Below, piece after piece: positions 1 through 4,736 of a stretch of 5,956 bases of DNA; the first letter of the stretch is position 1; each line of letters starts with the position of its first letter. The position numbers and the translations under genes were made by a program. The DNA lies in contig JAFAWN010000402.1 in NCBI GenBank assembly GCA_019241735.1, positions 1-5,956 on the forward strand, written 5' to 3'. The notes under the pieces are model-generated. The model was not told the origin of the DNA. It saw only the letters and a program-made list of their open reading frames with translations, and did no database searches. This stretch comes from Terriglobales bacterium. GTDB taxonomy: Bacteria; Acidobacteriota; Terriglobia; Terriglobales; Acidobacteriaceae.

Positions 1-732
1 AACGTTGCCCAGGCGGTGATCGACCAATTCATCAGTGCCGGGGAAGATAAATGGGGATTGCTGTCCGGCGTTGTGCTGCTGCTGCCGCATGGCTACGAAG
101 GCCAGGGGCCGGAGCACTCCAGCGCGCGTCTGGAGCGCTTTCTGCAACTGGCGGCCCGGGACAATTTCCAGATTTGCCAGCCTTCCACCGCAGCACAGTA
201 CTTTCATCTGTTGCGTCGTCAGGCGTTACGGCAGTGGCGAAAACCGCTGGTAGTTTTTACCCCCAAGAGCATGCTGCGGCATCCAGACGCGTCGTCCGCG
301 ATTGAAGAATTTACCAGTGAGCGTTTTATGAATGTGCGGGCTGACAGAGAAACCGTTGACGCGCAACGTATTCTGCTTTGCAGTGGGAAAATTGGCCATG
401 AGCTACACGCGGAACGAAAGAAGCGGAAAGCGAATTCGACGGCAATCGTCTTCTTGGACCAGCTTTATCCATTCCCGGAGGCGGAGTTGACCGCGGAATT
501 GGAACGTCACGCCGGCGCGCGGGAGATTGTCTGGGTGCAGGAAGAGCCGGCGAACATGGGAGCGCTCTCCTATATACTTCCGCGGCTGCGGCGGATCGCG
601 GGGGACCGTTCCGTGCTCTCGGTGAAACGCTCGGCGGCCGCCAGCCCGGCCACCGGATCCGGGAAGGCCCACGAGCTTGAGCAGAAAGCGCTCTTGTCGC
701 TGGCTTTTTCTAACCGTCCGTCCGATTCCTAG
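1..732 (+). CDS. sucA: 2-oxoglutarate dehydrogenase E1 component, C-terminal part (5' end outside window)
   Basis: This is the thiamine-diphosphate-dependent E1 subunit of the 2-oxoglutarate dehydrogenase complex, which decarboxylates 2-oxoglutarate and passes the succinyl group to the lipoyl domain of E2 in the TCA cycle (cytoplasm). The frame is open from base 1, so the first 243 visible residues are the C-terminal quarter of a protein usually about 900 residues long. Strong family blocks are HGYEGQGPEHSSAR (visible residues 30-43), PSTAAQYFHLLRRQ (61-74), KPLVVFTPKSMLRHP (81-95), CSGK (127-130), LYPFP (155-159) and VQEEPANMGA (179-188); these closely follow the C-terminal part of E. coli SucA. 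The ending is a normal E1 C-terminus closed by TAG. The GTG at 16 is internal, not a start. The E2 gene (sucB) is not downstream here: a tRNA gene follows. No good intrinsic terminator is visible after the stop. Confidence 0.96.
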   Translation, partial: NVAQAVIDQFISAGEDKWGLLSGVVLLLPHGYEGQGPEHSSARLERFLQLAARDNFQICQPSTAAQYFHLLRRQALRQWRKPLVVFTPKSMLRHPDASSAIEEFTSERFMNVRADRETVDAQRILLCSGKIGHELHAERKKRKANSTAIVFLDQLYPFPEAELTAELERHAGAREIVWVQEEPANMGALSYILPRLRRIAGDRSVLSVKRSAAASPATGSGKAHELEQKALLSLAFSNRPSDS

Positions 733-798
733 CTTTAAACAGGATTTAATTTCTGAGCGCTATGCTCCGTAGTGCCGTGTTTATCCCAGCTTGCGGAA

Positions 799-826
799 TT
801 GATATTGGGCGCTGGATTGGTAAACT
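799..826 (+). promoter_or_regulatory. Likely sigma70-type promoter of the tRNA-Thr gene
   Basis: TTGATA at 799-804 and TAAACT at 821-826 are separated by 16 bp, each 4 of 6 or better against TTGACA/TATAAT. Transcription would start near 833, giving a short leader of under 20 bases before the tRNA 5' end at 851. The position is right, but the call rests on motif matching only. The rest of the 733-850 gap shows no gene. Confidence 0.4.
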
Positions 827-850
827 GGCTTATCGACAAAGTTTCTTAAA

Positions 851-926
851 GCCGACGTAGCTCAGTTGGTAGAGCAGCTGATTCGTAATCAGCAGGTCAT
901 CGGTTCAAGCCCGATCGTCGGCTCCA
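851..926 (+). tRNA. tRNA-Thr, anticodon CGT
   Basis: The 76 bases fold into a full cloverleaf. The acceptor stem is GCCGACG with CGTCGGC. The D-stem is GCTC/GAGC with GG in the loop. The anticodon stem is GCTGA/TCAGC with loop TTCGTAA, giving anticodon CGT, which reads ACG (Thr). The variable loop is AGGTC, the T-stem ATCGG/CCGAT has loop TTCAAGC, and the 3' CCA is encoded at 924-926. The G1-C72 and C2-G71 pairs and the G35/U36 anticodon bases match the known threonine identity set of E. coli. The discriminator base is T, whereas E. coli tRNA-Thr has A. The last 22 bases overlap the 3' end of the convergent phoU frame. Confidence 0.97.
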
Positions 927-1756
927 TCTTCTGGTTCGGCGCCGTCGGACCCCATGCGAGTCAATCTTCTCCGCCCCGAGTCGCGGCGAACGCCAGCCGC
1001 CGGGCGACCCGGTGCAGGCTGCTTTGCGCTGTCTCTGCCGTCGCCGGGCTGAGGCAGAGCGGCCGGCATACTCTGCCGACTTCTTCTCTTAGGTCCGGGA
1101 CGCTTGGGTTCGTGCCGGACGCTGCGTCCCTCGACCAGATGCACCAGCTCTTCTCCCAGGTTCTTGGCGTGGTCGCCGGCGCGCTCCATGGCTTGCGCCA
1201 TCAGCAGCAGGCTGGTGCTGTAGTCGCGCCGCCGCCGGTCGCCGCTTTCGAGATGGCGGCGAAACATCATGCTGCAAGCCTGGTCCATGTCGGAATCGGT
1301 TTGGCGCACCCAGGCGGCCGATTGGAGATCCCGCCGCAGAAATCCGTCATACACGGCTTCCAGCATCTTTTCCAGGATTTCAGCCATGCCGATCAGGTCC
1401 CGGCTGTCGTCCCGCAGAAGTTTCGATGTCAGGCGGTGCAAGCGTTGCGCGATCGACCAGGCAAGATCGCCAATGCGCTCAAGGTCGATGATGAACTTAA
1501 GGCAGGCGAGCAACTCGCGGGCTTCGACTTCGCTGACGCCGGTGATGGCCCCGGTGATTGTTTCATCGATCGTGCGCTCCATGCGGTCCAGTTCTTTTTC
1601 GCAGTCTTTGACCGCCAGGAAAGCCAGGGGCGAAGAGGTTTCGAGGAAGTCGCGGAGATTAAATGCCGCGTCCTTGGCCACGAGGCATCCCTGAAGCACC
1701 ATGCCACTTAAATGTTTGGTGGACTCCAGATCTTGAGGACGACGCCGTGGACTCAT
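905..1756 (-). CDS. phoU: PhoU-family phosphate signalling regulator with an unusual C-terminal tail
   Basis: PhoU proteins are cytoplasmic helical adaptors that link the PstSCAB phosphate transporter to the PhoR sensor kinase and lower Pho signalling and phosphate uptake. The 283-residue product has two PhoU helical bundles. Metal-binding-type ExxxD/DxxxD motifs appear as DLERIGD (91-97) and ERAGD (191-195), each followed by the typical helix (AWSIAQRL, AKNLGEELVHLVEG). Residues 44-67 carry the charged helix around DCEKELDRMERTIDE. The family core ends near residue 215, a normal PhoU length. The remaining 70 or so residues are Arg/Pro/Gly/Asp-rich, resemble no domain I know, and end in a stop at 905-907 inside the tRNA-Thr gene. 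The ATG at 1756 is the only sensible start, because an in-frame stop lies a few codons upstream; no clear Shine-Dalgarno precedes it. No pst or phoR/phoB genes adjoin it, so it is probably expressed alone. The core assignment is firm; the tail may be a frameshift artefact. Confidence 0.9.
   Translation of the reverse strand: MSPRRRPQDLESTKHLSGMVLQGCLVAKDAAFNLRDFLETSSPLAFLAVKDCEKELDRMERTIDETITGAITGVSEVEARELLACLKFIIDLERIGDLAWSIAQRLHRLTSKLLRDDSRDLIGMAEILEKMLEAVYDGFLRRDLQSAAWVRQTDSDMDQACSMMFRRHLESGDRRRRDYSTSLLLMAQAMERAGDHAKNLGEELVHLVEGRSVRHEPKRPGPKRRSRQSMPAALPQPGDGRDSAKQPAPGRPAAGVRRDSGRRRLTRMGSDGAEPEDGADDRA
1033..1077. repeat. Three-part inverted/direct repeat that can form two alternative hairpins
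   Basis: CTCTGCC occurs at 1033-1039 and again at 1071-1077, with its exact complement GGCAGAG at 1053-1059. The middle copy can pair with either flank (loops of 13 and 11 bases), but not both at once. The block lies inside the atypical tail of the phoU frame, just downstream of where PhoU normally ends. No clear T-run follows on the minus strand, so it is not a standard intrinsic terminator. It could be a 3'-end stability or termination element of the phoU transcript. Confidence 0.45.
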
Positions 1757-1771
1757 GAAGGTTTTGACCGA

Positions 1772-1826
1772 GGAATGTTACAAGCACCCAATGATACCGC
1801 CATTGCATGAAGGGAATGTTACAAGC
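1772..1826. repeat. Two exact 14-bp direct repeats upstream of phoU, possible operator
   Basis: GGAATGTTACAAGC is present at 1772-1785 and 1813-1826, 41 bp start to start (about four helical turns), so both copies face the same side of the DNA. The first copy ends 16 bases before the phoU start codon. A weak minus-strand -10 (TATCAT, complement of 1791-1796) would put the upstream copy over the -35 region and the other at the transcription start. This layout suits a regulator binding site. The core TGTTACA is not the tandem 11-bp CTGTCAT Pho box of enterobacteria. The binding protein is unknown. Confidence 0.5.
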
Positions 1827-1963
1827 GGACTGGATATAGATTCCTCGACGGCTGAAGCGTCGGCGCTCACCCCGCCGCCGGTGGGATTCAAGTTGGGAAG
1901 GCCGCTTTTTCCACAGGGATTGTGGCAGTTATCTACTATGATTCCTGGAAGATTAATTTTTTG

Positions 1964-1992
1964 TTGAATGCGTACACCGGCTTCCGCATAAT
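1964..1992 (+). promoter_or_regulatory. Likely sigma70-type promoter of the HTH-TPR gene
   Basis: TTGAAT at 1964-1969 (4 of 6) and CATAAT at 1987-1992 (5 of 6) are exactly 17 bp apart in an AT-rich stretch of an otherwise GC-rich window. Transcription would begin near 1999, leaving a leader of roughly 17 bases before the GTG at 2017. The leader shows no strong Shine-Dalgarno sequence. Between this promoter and the phoU repeats the region 1827-1963 holds only short imperfect palindromes and no gene. Confidence 0.5.
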
Positions 1993-2016
1993 TAACGCAG
2001 AGCTGCATCCACAACC

Positions 2017-2910
2017 GTGTATTGCCGAACAGATCTGCTGCGAATTCTTCGTCTCACGCCGCGCCAACTGGCTGCGTGGGAGAAGGCGGGGCTCGTCGAG
2101 GCGGCGGAAACTTATTCTTTTTTTCACCTGATACAAATCAAGAAAATTCGCGACCTGTGCACGCAGAAGGTGCGACCAACGGTCATCCGGCAATCGCTGA
2201 CGGCCATGCAGCAGCGGGTGGCAGGCATGGCGAATCCGCTGCTGGAAGCAGGAGCATTCACGGCCGGGCATCGGGTCGCGTTCCGGCATCACGGCAAAGT
2301 CCTGGAACCGATTGCGGGGCAGTTCCTGTTTGATTTTTCGAACGAGCCGGAAGTTGTGATCAACGCTCCCAAGCCGGTCGCACAGCCGAAACAGAAGCAG
2401 CCTGCTGCGGACGTTGCCGAGCTTTTCGCCCGCGGAATTGCCCTGGAAGAAGACCCGGGCACACATCCAGAAGCGATTGCTACTTATAAACAGGTCCTGC
2501 AACTGGATCCGGACCACGCGGCTGCACACATCAATCTCGGAACGCTTTACTATAACCAGCAGGAATTTGGATTAGCCGAAGACCATTACCGCCGCGCCAT
2601 CAGCGTGGATCCGCGTTACGCTTTGGCATATTTCGACCTGGGGAATGTGCTGGATGAAACCGGGAGAGTCACCGAGGCTATCAGGATCTACAATACCGCA
2701 CTGCAACTGGCTCCTACCTACGCGGATGCGCACTACAATCTGGCGCTTGCTTACGAGAAGGTGAAGGAACCGCGCAAGGCGCTACGCCACTGGCGCGCTT
2801 ATGTGAAGCTCGATACCAGCGGAGACTGGTCCATGCACGCGCGCAACCGGATACAGCAGATCATGCAGGCCGACTGTCTGAAGTTAGTTCACAGCCGCGC
2901 CGTCAAATAA
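2017..2910 (+). CDS. MerR-type helix-turn-helix protein with TPR repeats, unknown target
   Basis: The 297-residue product joins two modules. Residues 4-60 look like a MerR-family winged helix: RTDLLRILRLTPRQLAAWEKAGLV forms the HTH, and YSFFHLIQIKKIRDL is the usual second part with a Phe/Leu core. Residues 75-108 form a short block with FRHHGKVLEPIAGQFLFDF. Next comes a Pro/Gln/Lys linker (117-130), then about four TPR units (roughly 133-166, 167-200, 201-234, 235-268) with repeated Ala/Tyr/Leu positions and the LDPDHA, VDPRYA and LAPTYA turns. No signal peptide or membrane segment is seen, so it is cytoplasmic. GTG at 2017 is chosen because the frame opens only at 1996 and has no other standard start before the HTH. 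It probably acts as a transcription regulator whose TPRs bind a partner protein; target and signal are unknown. It diverges from phoU and converges on cpoB. Confidence is high for the gene, moderate for regulatory function. Confidence 0.85.
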   Translation: MYCRTDLLRILRLTPRQLAAWEKAGLVEAAETYSFFHLIQIKKIRDLCTQKVRPTVIRQSLTAMQQRVAGMANPLLEAGAFTAGHRVAFRHHGKVLEPIAGQFLFDFSNEPEVVINAPKPVAQPKQKQPAADVAELFARGIALEEDPGTHPEAIATYKQVLQLDPDHAAAHINLGTLYYNQQEFGLAEDHYRRAISVDPRYALAYFDLGNVLDETGRVTEAIRIYNTALQLAPTYADAHYNLALAYEKVKEPRKALRHWRAYVKLDTSGDWSMHARNRIQQIMQADCLKLVHSRAVK

Positions 2911-2922
2911 GTCTGTCTAACC

Positions 2923-3765
2923 TTACCGCCGCGCCGTGGTGGCGGCAACCCCAAGTTTGTGCAACCGCTCGCGGGCCTGCACCGCCTCATTGGTCCGCGG
3001 ATAGCGCTGAATCAGGTGACGCAACTCAGAGATGCCTTGATCTTTTTGCCCGGTTTCCAGCAGCGCGAAGCCTTTCTTTAACTGCGCGGCAGCAGCCTTG
3101 TTTCCACTGGGAAAGTTTTGCAGTACCTGATCGTAGTCCGCGATGGCACCCTTGAAATTTCCCTGGCGGTATTCAATTTCCGCCAGATAGAAGTAGGAAT
3201 TGCCGGCGAGGTCGGTGGTTGGGTAATACTTGATGTAGTCAGAAAATTCCTGCACCGCGATGTCATTCTTGGCGGCATTGTAGTCGCGCAATGCGTTGTT
3301 GTAGAGCACATCAGGGGATGGGGCCTGAACTTGCGGCGATTGGATTCCGGGTGTTGCCGCCTGCGTGGTAACGTTCTGCTGCGCCGCCTGCATATCCTCC
3401 AGTTGTTTACTGACCTTGGCTAGGCGCACCTTCAGCTCATCGAGGCTGTCATTCAATGACTGGATCTGGCCGGAGAGCTGGTCCACGTGCCCGCCGCTTT
3501 CTGCCTGTTGTTTCTGAACGATGGTTTGCATGTTGACGATAGCGGCGGCGACCTTGTTAATGCTGTCTGTGTTTTGGTCCAGCAGATTCTTCATCACGCC
3601 CATGCGCTCATCAAACGATTGCTGCATGCGCGACATCTGGTCCTGAAGTGCCTTCACTTCAGTCTGGAGCTGGATGGTCTCTTTGCTTACGCCCCATGCA
3701 GGCGCCGTGGACATGCCGAGAGTTACACATAAGATAAAGAGGATGGAAAAACGAGGAATTTTCAT
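2923..3765 (-). CDS. cpoB: Tol-Pal cell division coordinator CpoB (YbgF)
   Basis: CpoB/YbgF is a periplasmic protein that in E. coli binds TolA and PBP1B and couples outer-membrane constriction with septal peptidoglycan synthesis. The 280-residue product has a Sec signal peptide (MKIPR, then a hydrophobic stretch to about residue 22, likely cut after APA at 21-23 or AWG at 25). A long heptad-rich, Gln/Asp/Lys-rich coiled coil (about 28-132) should drive oligomerisation, as in YbgF. A Thr/Pro/Gln linker (133-151) leads to three TPR units from PDVLYNNALRDY (151) to the C-terminus, including YFYLAEIEYRQGNFKGAIADY (191-211). Its size is close to E. coli CpoB (about 263). The start is supported by GGAAGGTGG at 3767-3775 directly upstream. 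It is the third gene after tolB and pal, and the gap before it contains a hairpin and a possible promoter of its own. Its stop lies 12 bp from that of the convergent HTH-TPR gene. Confidence 0.93.
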   Translation of the reverse strand: MKIPRFSILFILCVTLGMSTAPAWGVSKETIQLQTEVKALQDQMSRMQQSFDERMGVMKNLLDQNTDSINKVAAAIVNMQTIVQKQQAESGGHVDQLSGQIQSLNDSLDELKVRLAKVSKQLEDMQAAQQNVTTQAATPGIQSPQVQAPSPDVLYNNALRDYNAAKNDIAVQEFSDYIKYYPTTDLAGNSYFYLAEIEYRQGNFKGAIADYDQVLQNFPSGNKAAAAQLKKGFALLETGQKDQGISELRHLIQRYPRTNEAVQARERLHKLGVAATTARR

Positions 3766-3798
3766 GCCACCTTCCGTGCGATGCGATGATGTACGGAA

Positions 3799-3807
3799 AT
3801 TATCTCA
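3799..3807 (-). promoter_or_regulatory. Possible extended -10 promoter of cpoB
   Basis: On the minus strand TGAGATAAT (complement of 3799-3807) combines an upstream TG with GATAAT, 5 of 6 to TATAAT. It lies just after the pal-cpoB hairpin and about 33 bases before the cpoB ATG, leaving room for the Shine-Dalgarno GGAAGGTGG. No good -35 is present at 17 bp, which extended -10 promoters can tolerate. It would let cpoB be transcribed independently of tolB-pal. Confidence 0.35.
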
Positions 3808-3857
3808 GGAAAATAAGGGCAGAGGAACCTGATGGTTGCTGTTACAGGTTCCTCGCC
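3808..3857 (-). terminator. Hairpin with T-rich tail after pal: terminator or attenuator
   Basis: GAGGAACCTG (3822-3831) and CAGGTTCCTC (3845-3854) are a perfect 10-bp inverted repeat with a 13-base loop. Three more G-C pairs (3818-3820 with 3855-3857) extend the stem past one bulged base. Read on the minus strand, the stem begins about 16 bases after the pal stop and is followed by CCCTTATTTTCC, a moderately T-rich tail. That fits a leaky intrinsic terminator, or an mRNA-stabilising stem, between pal and cpoB. Confidence 0.55.
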
Positions 3858-3873
3858 GCCGGATGCGCAAGTA

Positions 3874-4611
3874 CTATCGCTGGTAAACGAAGTGGGCGCG
3901 ACGGTTCTGTTGCCAGCACTGCTCCGTCGATTCGGAACAGAACGGCTTTTCTTTACCGTAGCTGATGGTCTTTATATTTTCAGCGCTTATTCCGCCTTGT
4001 ACCAGCGCAGTCTTGACCGAACTGGCGCGGGTATCTCCCAAGGCCAGGTTGTACTCAGTGGATCCACGCTCATCGCAGTGCCCCTCGATGGTGAACCGAA
4101 TGGACGGATGTTGCCGCAAGAAATCAATATCGGACTGCACAGCCGACTGCTGGTCGGGGCGAATATCGCCCTTGTCGTATTCGAAGTAGATGTCCTTCAC
4201 GCTGGTGGAAAACAGCTCCTCTTCACCGGCGGGGGCAGAGGTGCCGGTTGTTGCCGCAGAAGGCGCAGTTACGGTGACCCTGGCAGTGGCTTCTTGAGTG
4301 CCCCCGGGTCCTTTCGCGGTCAACTGATACGTGGTTGAATCTTGCGGCGTCGCCTGCTGCGAACCATTTGGCTGTACAGGGCCAATGCCGTCGATGCTGA
4401 CGTCAGTAGCGTTCGTGGTTTGCCAGGTGAGGGTGGTGGATTGTCCCTTTTCAACCGTCGTCGGGTTGGCGCTTAACGATGCAGTAGGCGCGGTCGGGGG
4501 TGGTGGTGGGGGTGGTGGTGGCGGAGCGGGTTTCTTGTGGCAAGCGCCGAGGAACAGAATTGTGCTCAACGCAGACAACTGGGTGATGGATTTAAATCTT
4601 TGCAGCGTCAC
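3874..4611 (-). CDS. pal: Peptidoglycan-associated lipoprotein Pal with Ig-like insert
   Basis: Pal is an outer-membrane lipoprotein that holds peptidoglycan through its OmpA-like domain and is the docking partner of TolB. Counted from the GTG at 4611 (245 residues): a lipoprotein signal peptide ends in the lipobox LGAC with Cys24; then a proline run (30-39), an Ig-like beta domain (about 42-116, NPTTVEKGQSTTLTW to ATARVTVTA), a short Ala/Thr linker, and the OmpA domain (about 137-245). The OmpA domain carries IYFEYDKGDI and EGHCDERGSTEYNLALGDTRA; Asp180 and Arg195 sit 15 residues apart, as the diaminopimelate-binding pair does in OmpA-type domains. The GTG is preferred over the in-frame ATG at 4623 because GGAGG lies 5 bases before it and the shorter n-region (TLQRFK) is positively charged, whereas the ATG form would add two Glu and has no ribosome site. 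Typical Pal proteins lack the Ig-like part and are about 170 residues. It follows tolB by about 125 bp. Confidence 0.94.
   Translation of the reverse strand: MTLQRFKSITQLSALSTILFLGACHKKPAPPPPPPPPPPTAPTASLSANPTTVEKGQSTTLTWQTTNATDVSIDGIGPVQPNGSQQATPQDSTTYQLTAKGPGGTQEATARVTVTAPSAATTGTSAPAGEEELFSTSVKDIYFEYDKGDIRPDQQSAVQSDIDFLRQHPSIRFTIEGHCDERGSTEYNLALGDTRASSVKTALVQGGISAENIKTISYGKEKPFCSESTEQCWQQNRRAHFVYQR
4495..4524 (-). repeat. Proline-codon run in pal
   Basis: Ten consecutive proline codons (six CCA, two CCC, two CCG) lie just after the lipidated cysteine of Pal. On the plus strand this appears as a TGG/GGG triplet tract. It encodes a stiff spacer, probably lifting the Ig-like and OmpA domains off the membrane. 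Such tracts may vary in length by slippage in threes, and ribosomes slow on them without EF-P. Confidence 0.8.
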
Positions 4612-4614
4612 TTT

Positions 4615-4621
4615 CTCCTCC
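4615..4621 (-). promoter_or_regulatory. Shine-Dalgarno site that decides the pal start
   Basis: GGAGGAG on the minus strand is a near-complete anti-16S match. Its GGAGG core ends 5 bases before the GTG at 4611-4609, ideal spacing for that start. It overlaps the alternative ATG at 4623-4621, which therefore cannot use it and has no site of its own. Confidence 0.7.
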
Positions 4622-4703
4622 ATGCTTCATCGCTTCATCGCGCGCGGCTTACACCGAGGTTCGGATCCAAGCGCATCGCGCATCAAGCTTCTCTGGGACA
4701 GAT

Positions 4704-4714
4704 GAATGTAACAA
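4704..4714. promoter_or_regulatory. Near-copy of the phoU-upstream repeat in the tolB-pal gap
   Basis: GAATGTAACAA at 4704-4714 differs by one base from GAATGTTACAA in the two repeats before phoU. On the minus strand it reads TTGTTACATTC, which also contains a TG plus TACATT extended -10-like element without a good -35. It lies about 95 bases before the pal start. It may be a shared regulator site, a weak internal promoter, or chance. Confidence 0.25.
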
Positions 4715-4736
4715 AACTTGTCAGGAAGTTGAAATT

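Noticed and set aside
745..775. GAGC/GCTC palindrome after sucA as a terminator
   Set aside because: The stem is four pairs with no T-tract following it.
866..1711. Long plus-strand open frame of 281 codons
   Set aside because: It begins inside the tRNA-Thr gene and is the antisense of phoU, whose protein clearly matches a known family.
1755..1967. Small plus-strand frame of 70 codons in the phoU upstream region
   Set aside because: Its ATG overlaps the phoU start, it covers the repeats and regulatory DNA, it has no ribosome site and its product is unlike any family I know.
1907..2013. DnaA-box-like 9-mers (TTTTCCACA at 1907-1915, GCATCCACA at 2005-2013)
   Set aside because: One has a single mismatch and the other two against TTATCCACA, with no cluster and no dnaA/dnaN or other origin genes nearby; chance is likely.
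1936..2529. Minus-strand open frame of 197 codons
   Set aside because: It is antisense to the HTH-TPR gene, and its product shows no recognisable domain.
2926..2945. CCGCC/GGCGG stem at the end of cpoB as a bidirectional terminator
   Set aside because: The stem is only 5 bp with a 10-base loop, lies within coding sequence and has no T-run on either side.
4715..4730. AACTT/AAGTT inverted repeat after the tolB stop as a terminator
   Set aside because: Five weak pairs and a four-T tail are too little, and termination there would cut pal off from tolB.
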